From: Viscum album
Taxonomy: Eukaryota; Streptophyta; Magnoliopsida; Santalales; Viscaceae
DNA length: 64,000 nucleotides
Assembly (NCBI GenBank): GCA_963277665.1
Contig: OY728122.1
Span: 2,129,100,024-2,129,164,023, forward strand
Reading direction: 5' to 3'
Shown here: piece after piece, positions 1 through 11,991 of the stretch
How the letters are laid out: every line of letters starts with the position of its first letter
Numbering within the stretch: position 1 is the first letter of the stretch
Position numbers and translations under genes: made by a program
The notes under the pieces: generated by a model
The model's input: only the letters and a program-made list of their open reading frames with translations
Told to the model about the DNA's origin: nothing
Database searches by the model: none

Positions 1-1397
1 TGAAATTAGAATTTATTTTTACCATTTCATCCAATGTTGTTAATTGGAATTAATTTCACTTTGAAATTGGATATAAACAAGTATCAATCTTTTGATAGTT
101 TTTGTTTCTTAAAAACACGCTATTTGTTTTGATAATAGGAATTAATTATAAAATTAACTAATGCCACTTCTATGTTTTTAATTTGGAAAAATAGACATAA
201 ACTATGAATTCAGAATATAAAATAATTCTTAGGCTGAATTTTTGGTATTTTTCTGAAAAACATCAATTTTCGATGAATAGTGAAACCACTTAGTGATAGT
301 TAAAAAATGGACTTTCATTTAAATGAAATTTTACCACTTCTGTGAATTGAATTTCAAAATTCCGAGAGGCACGGCTAATATCAAGTAATGAAATGTGGTT
401 CAATGATATGAAAATAATTTTTGGTGAATAGTAACATTTTACTTTTATTTACCACGGTTAAAAGTAATTAGGGTAATAAAGGGTAAAAATGATATTAATA
501 TTACCCGAACACATGTCCTAATTCTATTGGATCAGTATAATTCGACCAAAACGACCTTAAGAATAAAATATGACCATTTAGGTCAACTTGGATTAGATTA
601 GGTCATTTATTAATAATTTATTTAAAGAAGGGTTAAAATATTTGAAATCAATGTTTAATAACTAATTCATTTTTAATATAGGGTTATACATAAGATAAAT
701 TAGACTATAAATATTCATTAGAAAAATAAAATGATTTCCTACCTAATGGTATATTATTTATAATTTTTAGACATTATATAAGTTAAGTTATTTATGACAC
801 AATGGTCATGCAATAATTACCTAAATAATGAAATATTAACATAATTGATATTATAAATAACCAAATAAATGTAATTTGAGACTTTTTTTGAATTCCAGTA
901 ATTTTATAGGTTAATATGACATGTTAGTATTGATTAATTAACTTTGTTCGAACTAAACATTCTGTTATGATTTTCACAAAAATCAATTACCAAATAGTGT
1001 CAAAATTGACATAAATAGTTTTTAAAACAAATATTATATTATTAATTGTTATTTTATTCTTCAAAATATACGGTTCTGAAAAATGAATTAGATAAGGTTA
1101 TATATATTAATAATAAACAACTTGGGGTTCGTTTGGATTTTTATAGTATGTTTATTAACCCTATAGTGTAAGAAAACAAAAAGACACAGTAAAAGTGAAA
1201 TTATTTAACTTAAAGCTAAATCTAAATGATAAGGTTAAAATAGAAACCTAATCTTGTATAAATTCTATTGGATGAGAGTATTTCTACCCATACCTACCTT
1301 AGCAATGAAATAAATCGATTTGGAGCTATTAAAAACCGAATATGACTTTATAATAAAATTATATTTTTAGTTTTTCCATAGGTGTCCCTCTCCTCCC

Positions 1398-1406
1398 TTA
1401 TAAAAG
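1398..1406 (+). promoter_or_regulatory. Probable LTR TATA box
   Basis: TTATAAAAG follows a pyrimidine-rich stretch and sits at the position where every family-A LTR here has a TATAA core (32339, 40809, and 46325 and 54562 on the minus strand). Transcription would start about 30 bp downstream, placing the stem-loop modules in the transcribed leader. Confidence 0.6.
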
Positions 1407-1742
1407 GGAACCCCTTCCCTCTTTTCTTCACACCATTTGAGATTTTATGCTTGGCCAAACCCTGCAAATTTCTCTTCCCAACTTTCCTAAAAACATCCTA
1501 GAGGTTCGGGTCTTCTTAAAAGACCATCTTTAGTGCCCTAAGAGGAGGTTAAGAAGAGGGGCTTCAAAGAAGAGGTAATGTCCATTACCAATTCTTTCAA
1601 CTTTATTTCATCTTCTACTTCTTCTTCTTTAGTTGTTTCATCATCAAGTAATGAAATAAGTCCCAATAATATACATATATGTTATTATAAGTATTAAACA
1701 ACCCTATTTCACCATATATCTATGCTATGGAAAACGAAATCG

Positions 1743-2162
1743 CCACGCGTGCGTATGTATGGAATTCCGTCTCCACGCCGTGGTGTAATATGTTTTTGAC
1801 CACCACCTTAAATGGATGGGTATAATGGTGTAAATAAATAACTATATATGATTATTTTAAAGTTATATTGATTCTGAAATATTATACATACACTTTAATA
1901 TAATTCCACAATCATGGGAATGATATCATCGCTCGTGCGTACGTACGGACTACCGTCTCCACGACGCGATGAGCTTCATTCTCCATGTTAACCATTCATG
2001 AATGATTATAAATTATATATAATAAGTAATCATGAAATATATTATATAATAATTATACTGTATTTATGTACATATATGTATGTCATCTACTTAATTCCAT
2101 TCAATTCAATAAGGAAACGAAAACAGCGTTCATGCGTACGTACGACCTACTGTCTCCATGAA
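1743..2162 (+). repeat. Three iterated stem-loop modules in the LTR leader
   Basis: Three copies lie about 187 and 200 bp apart. Arms are 1743-1751 with 1774-1783, 1927-1937 with 1960-1971, and 2129-2134 with 2157-2162. Arm sequences differ (CCACGCGTG, CATCGCTCGTG, TTCATG), yet each pairs with its partner, with one bulge in the first two. The loops share the core GCGTACGTACG..CTACCGTCTCC, with a smaller inner stem in each (GGAATTCC, ACGG/CCGT, GAC/GTC). Other family-A LTRs keep one clear copy. Confidence 0.75.
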
Positions 2163-3793
2163 GAGTGTATTTAATTTCATTTATCGATCTATCATATATA
2201 TATATGTATATACTGAATATATATTACATATAAATCATTTTTTACATTCTGTAATTAAGTAAATCAGGATATAAGTAATAATATCAAGAACAACAAGTCC
2301 AAACATGTACGATAAATTAAACGATTTTACCCAAAACGCTGCTTTGACATGGAACTTACAAAAGAACGGGTAATATAATGTCATAAGTGAACCATATATG
2401 ATATCATAACAACGAATATGATTCTGTAATAATTCAATAAAATTATTTAAATCATTATACAGGAGGATGAGATATGTATGAATCATATCAGACCTAAGGT
2501 AAGGGATAATTATTCCAATCTCATTCTTATCCGATATTTTTTATTTAAAAGTATTTACTAGGGTTATATTTATCATCCATGTACAAGTTTTATAAAAAAA
2601 ATTCATTTATGTTTAATGTCCTTTTTACCCATTTTTGACTTTTACGACATGGTATGTAAGGAATATTTTTTTTTGTTTACCATATGAGGTGCTTTTTGAC
2701 TCTTCCCAAAAAAAGTACGAGAAGAATGTTATTTTTAACTTATACGGCGTGAATGGATTTTTATGGTTTCATAAAGCCTCATTTTCATGAAGATTACTCT
2801 AATAGATTTTTTGACTATTTTCAAAAAAATACTTTTATTTTAAAAGTGCATGGAATTTTGTGAAAAGAAAATGATTTTGAAGAAGAAAGGATATTTTCCT
2901 AAAGAATTCATTTCAAATGTTTTATCAAAACCATTTTCCATCTAAGATGACATTATTTCATATGTGTATGTTTCAAGTTTAACATCTCTATGATTTACAT
3001 GGTTTCACTTTTCATATGATGAAATGTCCATTTGTTTTATATGGATTATGATATGATGGGATGATGTTTATGAAACCCATTTTATTCTTTGTGTTATGAT
3101 GAATTTTTTAAGTTTATTTTGTGGAACAATTAAGAATGATTTAAGTATGAGATGGGTGGGACCAATATAGCCCTCCAATGAATTGGGTAAATATTTATAT
3201 CTTATGAGATAGACATGGCTGGAATGGTAAGTTAATTCGGTTCAATAATACAGGACTGGAACGAGGAGTGAACTCGATTCAGAAAGGGACTTTGTCCACT
3301 AAGATGATCTTGGCAGCAATGCCTTGGCTACTATGGAAATCATATCATGTGCTTAATGTTTTTGCACAATTACCAGTTTTATTTACAAGCTATTTTATCA
3401 TGATTAATGTTCTATTTTGATATATTCCTTATGTACTGCAATGTTTTATGTCATTGCTCAGTATTTTGATGTTTAAACAATATGTTCATGTTTTTATGTT
3501 CAAATGTATATGGTTTGTTTTATTTTCTCCATGCTTACCCTTACTGAGCATTTGAGATCACCCTTTTTATGTTTTATTTTCCCCAGGATATAAAGAACGG
3601 TTTTAGGTAAGAAAAAAGGGGGAAGATCTTTATGGGAGATGTTGAAGATCTTTCACCACAATTAGAAGATTATGTTCCAAGTTTCCAAAGACACTAAACT
3701 ATTATGGTCCTTGTGTGTCTGTATTTTGTTATGTACTAAGTATTCCCAAAAAGTAATGTGATGTCCATGTACGTCAAGATTTGGGTCTCTATA

Positions 3794-6460
3794 GTACCCT
3801 CATGATTTGTGTGGAATATCGGATGTTGAAACTGTTGATGGTCAAGAACCAATATCCCTTACCCAGTATTGATGACCTCTTTGATCTGATTCGAGGAGAC
3901 CGTGTGTTCTTGAAGATTGACTTGAGGTCTGGTTATCGTTAGTTGGGCGTTAGGCCATATGATATACCTCTCACAGTATTCCGGAGCAGGTATGATCTAT
4001 ATGAGTATTTGGTTATGCCATTCGGTCATATGAATGTGCTTTCAGTTTTCATGGCACTGATTAACCGAGTGTCCCATCCATACTTGGACTCTTTCATGGC
4101 TGTCTTCATGGAAGATATCTTGGTGTACTCTCACAGTCGACACGACCATGCTACCCATCTTGAGATCATTTTGAGTACACTGATGGAGAATCAATTATAT
4201 GCTAAGACTTGAAAGTGCAACTTTTGGATGGAACAGAATAACTTCTTGGGACATGTTATCTCAGAGGCAGAAGTATCAGTAGAGCCAGAGAAAGTGACCG
4301 TTGTAGTTTCGTGGGATCAACTGAAGAATGTCTTTGATGTGCAGAGTTTTCTAGCGATGGATGGATACTATAGACGTTTCATACATGACTTTTCATGCTA
4401 AGCAGCACCGCTGACAGGTCTGACCAATAAGGGTATGATGTTAATGTGGTCAGATTCTTGTGAATCTGCCATTTTGCAGCTGAAAGGGAGGTTGACTTTA
4501 GCACCAATACTATTATTTCCAGAGCCAAGAAAGAACTATGTTGTTTATTGTGTTGCGTCGGGTATCGGGATGGGATAAGTGCTTATGCAGGTAGACAAAG
4601 TCATTTCGTATAGGTCTTAGCAGTTGAGTCCACATGAGAAGAATTACCTGATGCTTGATCTAGAGTTGGGAGATGTTGTTCATGCCTTACGCTGTTGGAG
4701 ACATTATCTTCTAGGAGAGTATTTTGTGGTTTTCACTGAACAAAAAAGTCTCAAGTACATCTTCACTCAGTGTGATCTGAATTTGAGACAGTGCAGGTGA
4801 GTTGAGTGCCATCAGTCCTTTGACATTGAGCTTGCCTATACGCATGGGAATGGAAACGTAGTGGCTGATGCATTGAGTAGGAGGACTTAGATACAGGCAG
4901 ATCAGGAGGACACCATTGAGTGGTAGCTTATGGCTCTGTTATCTAGGATGCATTTGGAGGTGCATGATAGATAATTCTTGACATTTCTATCTTCTTTAGC
5001 TGTTACCTATACCCTTCTTGATCAAGTATGAATGAGGCAGCTATCAGATTCTGAAGGCCTAGTATTAAGAGAGAGTGTGTCAGGGGAGGACCCTATTCCT
5101 GGATGGACTGTAGGAGAGGATGAGATCATGCATTTCTAAGGATGCGTATGGGTACTAGAAGATATACATGAGGAGCTGATGCGGGATTTTCATTCCTCTG
5201 TTTGGGAAGTTCATCTTGGCTTCACCAAGATGTATCGTGATCTACACCGTCAGTATTAGTGGCTAGGTATGAAGAGGTACATTGTTGGTTTCATCATGAG
5301 GTGTTCTACTTGTCAACAGGTGAAGGCGGAGCATCAGCGACCAGTAGGGCTTATACAACAGTTACCCATTCCCAAGTGGAAGTGGAATGACGTCATGATG
5401 GATTTTGTGACAGGGTTTCCGAGGTCCCCTCATTGGAATGATGCAGTATGGGTATTCATTTACAGGCTCACGAAGGTTTATCAATTCTTTCCGATCAAGG
5501 GTAACTTCAGTTTTGATGAGCTGGGATGATTGTACATCCGTGAGATTGTACGTCTTCATAGAGTTACACAATCTATTATTTTAGACAGGGATACTCGTTT
5601 TACATCTGAGGTCTGGAACGGGCTTCAAAAGGATTTGGTTACACATGTACTTTTGAGTACGGCTTACCATACCCAGACAAATGGTCAGTCCGAGCATATG
5701 ATTCAGGTGGTTGAGGACAAGCTCTGAGCATGAGTTCTGGATTTTGGAGGTTCTTGGGAGAACTATATACCTCTTGTGGAGTTTTCCTACAACAATAGTT
5801 TTCAATAAAATATTCTGATGGCACCTTATGAGGCATTGTACTGTAGGACATGCTGATCGCCTTTATGTTGGCTAGAGGCAGGAGAGGCAGCTTTGTTGGG
5901 ACCTCGTCTTGTTCAGGAAACCACCGAGCATATAGAGTTGATTCAGAAGAGGATGGGTTTGGCGCAGTCTCTATAGAAGTATTATGCTGATCAGCAGAGA
6001 TGACCTCTAGAGTTCGAGGTCAGGGATTAGGTTTTCCTGCGTGTCACACCGAGGTTGGGACACAAGAAGATTAGGAGACAGTGTAAGCATTCACTGAAGT
6101 ATGTCTATCCGTTTGAGATGTTGGAGAGAGTTGGTCTGGTTTCCTATCGGTTGTTGTTACCTCAGAGGTACCGAGCTATGCACGACTTCTTCCATGTTTA
6201 TCAGTTTCGATGTTACTTTTCAGACTCATCTCATATCCTTGAACCCGAGGATGTTGAGATTGAAGTGGATGAGTCATCGGATAAGAATCTTATTTAGATT
6301 GTGGACCGTAGTACAAAGGTTCTCCATGGCTGGTTTGTTCCCTTGGTACGAGTGTTGTGGCAGTACAGGCGGGCGCAGGATGAGACTTGGGAGAGGGAGG
6401 CTGAAGTACCAGCATCATGGTCGGAACTGTTCTATATTTCATCTTCTACTGCACACTAGG
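3794..6460 (+). pseudogene. pol: Broken chromovirus pol (RT to chromodomain)
   Basis: This is the 3' part of a Ty3/gypsy polyprotein in mostly one frame with many stops. It starts inside RT at a sequence matching the conserved [11 protein letters not shown] block (read here as TLMICVEYRMLK). The RT active site reads FMEDILVYS, so the first catalytic Asp of the usual F-x-DD has become Glu. RNase H follows (about 4520-4890, ending VVADALSRR). Integrase runs about 5150-5950 with a CSTCQQVK zinc-finger end, DRDTRF and NGQSEH. The C-terminal FHVYQF block is at 6180-6215. A chromodomain-like tail (VLWQYRRAQDETWERE) lies near 6350-6400. Gag, protease and the start of RT are missing because a family-A LTR interrupts the gene at 3793. 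The chromodomain marks it as a chromovirus; Tekay is likely. It cannot encode a working enzyme. Confidence 0.88.
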
Positions 6461-6496
6461 GAAATTCTGGGAAAAATTTCTTTAATGGGGGATGTT

Positions 6497-8474
6497 TGTA
6501 AGAACCTATACCTTCCTTTTATGTATTTCTATCTTTTTCCTAGAGTTTTTGAGAAAATATTAGTTTCTAAAAATTATCTAAGTACATGCCTTGTACTTTA
6601 TGAGTACATGTTGTGTACTTCCTTTCCATAGAAGGCCATGTGCTATATATGTAATAGCCAGACACACAGCCATGTGAGAGTAACTTGGAGGCCACTTAAA
6701 GTGGAGTATAAAGAAGGTGATTACATGAGATATACTTCAAAACTACACGCCATGAATTTTCTTTTATTTTCATTAAATGCACCGGGGTCGCGTCTAATCA
6801 CCTGAACAAACTCTTTTTAGGTTATGTTCATCTGAGAGCTCCGTGCAGCTGTAGATCTTCAACGAGCCCCTGAGCATCCATTAGTCCTCAAATTCGAACA
6901 TCGATGATTGCATTAGAATCACATCAGTGAGTTCTCTCTTCTGTTGGAACCAGTTTTCATGATTCTACTTCTTTTCTCTGTTATCGTGGGTTGAACGTTT
7001 TGGATGTTTTCCTAGATCTATGGAATTATAAGGAGATTAATGCTTTATGTTTCATGTATATTGATCTCCTAAACCTGAGGTAGGTGTTTTTTTCCTTTCT
7101 ATAGGATGTATTTGAGTTATGTGTGCAATTTTTCCCAATACACATGAACGGGGTATTGCGCGTTTATTGTTTTAGACCTAATGTTTCTCTACTATCCTGT
7201 TATTCCTACGTAGATGTTTATTGATTATGAATATGGTGAATTTTTGTGTATTGGATGTATTTCACATGCATGTGTTGCATGTTTTGACCATTGGGTGTTG
7301 GTTTCCTGTTAGGATACTGTTTAATTTCCAGGCCTATTAATGTAGGATGGGGTGACTATTATGCTGTATAATGCTAGCCAAGTAGTTCATGAGGTTTACC
7401 ATGGCTGTTATGCACTGCTACACCTTCATGACCTACACAAGGCCGTGAGAACCTAGATTATAGACCATAGGGAGAATTGATGTTGAGGGATTCTTCAGTG
7501 TGTCTTTATAATTTTACGATGTGAGACCACATTGGGAATTAACGTTGAGTGATTCCCCAAAGTGTCATTAGTTCCTCAACGTGGGCCACAGGGGTAATGG
7601 CCATTGAGTTCTTCCCCAGAGTGCCTTTAGTAAGATACGAGACTATATGGGGAATTGACGATGAGTGCTTCCTCAGAGAGTAAATACTTTACCTGAACTG
7701 GAGGGGTGAGACTGTGTGTGCTGCCAAGAGGGTTGCTTCTACTTGATAGGTAGGACTAGATGGGATAGGTTGTGGGTACATATGATAGGGTAAGCTGTTG
7801 TGTTATCTTAAATTTTTGTTTCATGTTGTGTGGTGTTTTGAATACTTAAAACTGTGTATTGGTTACTGTATAGTGCTTTCCTTGTTTTACGGATTTCTTC
7901 ACTTTTACCTGCCGTATATTCACTGACTGTTAGGAATAGATCATGTGGTGTTTTCCTATCGGGATTCATCTCACACCCTGTTTGGGTCATTATTTTGGGC
8001 ACAAATAGATTATATTGCTGCAGGTATAGACCAAGGAAAGAGCCCTTTGACTTCAGGTAGATGATTTCATTGGAGCTGGAGAGCATGGAACCAAGCTGAG
8101 GCTTCCGAAGCTAAAGAGTTTCTCATCTGTTTTTCTTTTGTACTTTGGTTTAGTATTGTATTCAACATTGTGAATTGTTTGGCTGCTTTCATAGATATAT
8201 ATGTATCATGCATCATTTATATATATTTATGCTCCAGTTGTTTCTTTAACAGTCTTCCGCTATTTACTGTTGTTGGATATTTACTGTTTTCGCTATTGTG
8301 TGTTGTTTACATCCGCTGTGTACTCTGCCAATGAGGGAATAGTTTCCCCACTATCACACCCAAAGCCCTCACTGCAAGTCAGAAGCCTCTAGATTTTGGG
8401 GAAATTCACTTGAGGCTATGCGAACAACCGGGTATAGGGCGCCTCTAGGTGGATTTCGGAACTGGGACGTTAAA
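6497..8474 (+). repeat. 3' LTR of the broken chromovirus
   Basis: A purine tract (AATGGGGGATG, about 6484-6494) follows the chromodomain, and the LTR then opens TGTAAGAACC, close to the TGTAACRCCC start common in plant Tekay LTRs. The 3' limit is inferred from GGGACGTTAAA near 8464-8474, which resembles the usual ..CGTTACA end; no second LTR or target duplication in the window confirms it. A possible TATA element (GTATAAAG) lies near 6705. Reading frames at 7808-8392 fall inside this LTR and show no protein signature. Confidence 0.65.
7461..7690 (+). repeat. Four ~60-bp tandem units inside the LTR
   Basis: Units begin near 7461, 7521, 7581 and 7638. Each has the order GA-C-A-A-GGG-AAT..G..GTTGAG-GATTC-CCA-AGTG, for example GGGAATTAACGTTGAGTGAT in unit 2. 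They are clearly related but diverged, so the duplication is old. Confidence 0.7.
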
Positions 8475-11400
8475 TTGATAATATGTATCTCTATTTGGAT
8501 ATTGATCCCAATACACAATGAAATTAATAGATAATGACAAGTTTTTCTAATGGGAACCATGAAATAATGCTCATTATAACACACATAGATTAACCAGGTA
8601 CTCTGTATGAAATTTGTAAATGTATATAATGTTATATGTAATAATACATTCCTCTTACATAAAATAATATATCATTTTTAATGTGAAAATCCATAAAATA
8701 TTCCAAAAAACAATTAGACCTATTTCCATTTGGGAAGTAGGAATATAATTCACCACATTTAAAATAAACTAAATATTCATTATATATATATATATATATT
8801 TCACTAATTCTTAACTATTATAATAGTAATTCATATGGTAAATATGGACATTCATAAAAGTATGAGTGACCAATAAATCACAATAACATTGGAAAATTGG
8901 ATAAACATTGAGTGATTTAATAAGATAATCATTAATATATCATATAATTACTAATTGAATGGTTAACAATCCACCACATAGAAACAAATCATAAATAACT
9001 TGTTGTTATAATGCCATTATAATCATATCGGTTATAAGACTTTGTTGCAATGTAATGTATGTCATGATTAATGTCTCTCTTCTAAGAGAACATAAAATAC
9101 TCTTTTAGGAGAAATATTCAAGTTTCATAAATAGTATCTGAGAATAAATATGATTTAACCAATCCATTGTAGGGTTATATAAATTTGAATCATGCCTATT
9201 ACATAATATTATATCTTACATATGATTTCCAATGTAATATTAACACGTATTAATCAAAATCATGAAACGATATCTTGAAAAATAAATGGTTTTCATTATA
9301 AAAAAATGGAATAATAAAATTTATATTTATATAGACTTCTAAAAATATTAAATAGATACATCATATTTAAGGATAAATAGTTTGAAAAAACATTTAATAA
9401 TTGGTTTTAAGAAATTATTGAAAAATTAATGTTGTTTTAACAATATATAATCTGAATTGAAAATGTGAAATAAACATCAAAACATCATCTAATAATCATC
9501 TTGGGGTTTAAAATATAAAAAATAAATGTTAAAAAATAAATGCAATAATAATAATAAAATAATGACTAAATGGAATTAAATAAGTTGATTAGAATGTTAT
9601 AATTTAATATTGAGAGATTTTCGGTGATGTAGAATGTAACCTCAAGAAATAAGAAGAACACGAATGGAACATGTACCCCTTGTCTTGACATCTTTCAAAT
9701 GATCCTATAAACTCTATAGTAGAAAAGTTATATTCATCAATCTCTTTCATCAATTTTTAATATTTATTTCCTATATTGTAAACTATTAATATAATTTCTT
9801 ATCCTATTATTAAAAAAATTATAAACAACTATGTCAAATTTTTTTGTTTCATAGTTACTATAGTACATTAATATTGTGGTGATGTTGATGGTAACATTAA
9901 AATGGTTCAACATTATATCCACCATAGACCAAGGTTATCCACAGTTTAATTATTACAATTTTTGGATTTTGGTGGTTGGGGTAAACCTATGGGGGAATTC
10001 AGATGTTTACAGGGAAAGAAACTGTAATCTTGAAACATGAAATATTTCTGAGTATGAATGGTTACTCAGGATGTGACATTTCCATGAATAGTGGTGGGGA
10101 AACCCATTTATAGTGTGAATTGTTTCTGGGTAGTATCGTTGTATCAGTTGAGATACATACATGGAATGATCTATTGTATGTTTTTAAAGTTAATGTTATT
10201 TTTCCATCACAGCTTATTACAACACGAATTTTCATGATGTGAATAGATAATTTATTTGGGGATGACATCATGCCTCCCAATTTTCTTTAATATCCTTTCC
10301 CTATGATACTTATTAGAATATATAATTATCTATATAATCCTAGCCCTTAAAAAAGTAATTTTGGAGTATCTCATTAGGAAACAATCTGACCCCCTCAAAT
10401 ATTCACTCTTTGATTCATGTGAAACAGTTTTTTCATAATTAATTTGAAAGGAATGTGGGGTTTAGTAATTCATGGTAGATGTATTTTAACTATCAACACA
10501 TTTATTGGAAAATTATAGCTTATAGGTCTCTTTTATTGTTTCGTCCCATATTGATCAACTGTTTTAACATGCTTAATTTTTTTTATTTTTATCTTAATAG
10601 TTTTTTTGAAACCACAATGTGTGTATTTTACACAATGAATTTGATAAATTCAAAAATAGTTTTTCTAACTAGAATTATTTTTTGACATGTGTTTTCTATA
10701 GATATGTGTTGTGGGTGAATACTATAAAAGACCATATATATAATGATTTTATGTTTCCTATTATATTTGGAATCGTTGACATTGAATGAGGGCTCGATGC
10801 TGACTGTAAAGGGGGGAGGAAATTATTTCCAATAAGATATGGATTGATGAACGATATATCATCACTCAAAATCATAGATAAATTACATGGAATGAATATT
10901 TATGTTTTTTATGCTTAGATAGTTATGAAAATTAAAATAAATGATTTTTTCTAATACTTAAAAACAATAAAAAACCATTATTGATAATTATATTAGAAAA
11001 AATGGGGATATTATATATTGAATAATAATTAAAATATTTTACATAAATTTTAAATTAATATTACTTATTTTTTACCCCTATTATCTAACATATTACTAGA
11101 ATTATTTGAAATTGGAAATGTATCATTGTGAAATTCATCTAGTTTTGACATCTAACCATAATTATAATGCCTTTGATGCATATGTATATGTTGTTCTCTA
11201 TGATATAATATATAGGATGGTTTCTAAAATTTCTATAAGAGAACCTTGAGGTCATAGTCATGGTTGTTAAAGATTGATATCTATAGTTCCCTCATCTTGG
11301 CCTGGATATTTTCCACCTGGGTGTGAGATTATTTTATTTCAATAGAGTATTAATGTTACATATATTATACTAATCGTGTCTTACTCAAACATTGATAGTA

Positions 11401-11978
11401 GATTCTTTTTTTGGTAGTTTTATAACTTTAATTTCTATTGAATATGGTTTCCTGCATAATATATAGCGAGGTATTTGGATCCTTTATTTACATTTATAAT
11501 ATCATGTTTGTTTGTGTTATTATATAGGTAATATAATTTCCACATTGATTTTAATGTCTAAATATTTGGTATTTATTTTTATCCATTGGTGTATTTGGGT
11601 TTTAAACTATTATATGACAGACCTCCGGCTTCATTAAATACAATGGGGTTTGTGGGGATTTTTAATATTGGTATCACTTATTTTGTTACATGAGTTAGGA
11701 TGGGGGAAAGGAGATAGAAATGACAGAACATGAAATATATAATCATAAAAATATGTAACTAATATTTTTGTGTAGAAATTCATTTTAGGTGGGTTTTATG
11801 ATTATAAAAAGTGTTTCTATAAAGTACATATAATTTTTAAAACTCAATATCATGTGTTTAACAGATGAATGTTAAGAATCTTGTTTTATTTGAGAGATTT
11901 TCCCCAAAAATTGCTTTACAACTTAGTAATATGATTTTAATATTTTAATATTTATTATTATTAATAAATATAATATTA
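8475..11978. other. AT-rich intergenic stretch, no gene recognised
   Basis: About 3.5 kb of strongly AT-rich sequence with frequent stops in all frames. The only simple structures I see are a (TA)n tract at 8781-8799 and a short AAT run near 9545. The short reading frames at 10062-10280 and 10479-10685 show no recognisable domain. Probably decayed repeat DNA. Confidence 0.6.
8781..8799. repeat. (TA)n microsatellite
   Basis: An uninterrupted TA dinucleotide run of about nine units. Confidence 0.9.
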
Positions 11979-11991
11979 ATATTAAGGGATG
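11979..11991 (+). repeat. Target-site duplication, left copy
   Basis: ATATTAAGGGATG, identical to 13914-13926. The two copies flank the LINE-like insertion. Confidence 0.85.

Larger units (their letters stand above)
1..3793 (+). repeat. Family-A Tekay-like LTR, 3' portion (5' end lies outside window)
   Basis: The stretch aligns by eye, in order, with the LTRs at 31294-34495, 39187-42961, 44184-47754 and 52420-55992. Shared blocks are the opening TTTTTACCATTT..CCAATGTTG block, a TATA box, CGTACGTACG stem-loops, the CCAATGAATTGG block and an ACTGAGC block near the end. It ends in CTATA at 3793, as the other family-A LTRs do. The next bases are not a tRNA primer site but the RT gene of another element, so this is either a solo LTR or the 3' LTR of an element extending upstream. 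It is longer than the matching part of its relatives because a stem-loop module is present three times. Confidence 0.85.

Noticed and set aside
7808..8392. Several 60-90-codon frames on both strands
   Set aside because: Inside the chromovirus 3' LTR, overlapping one another, no signature.
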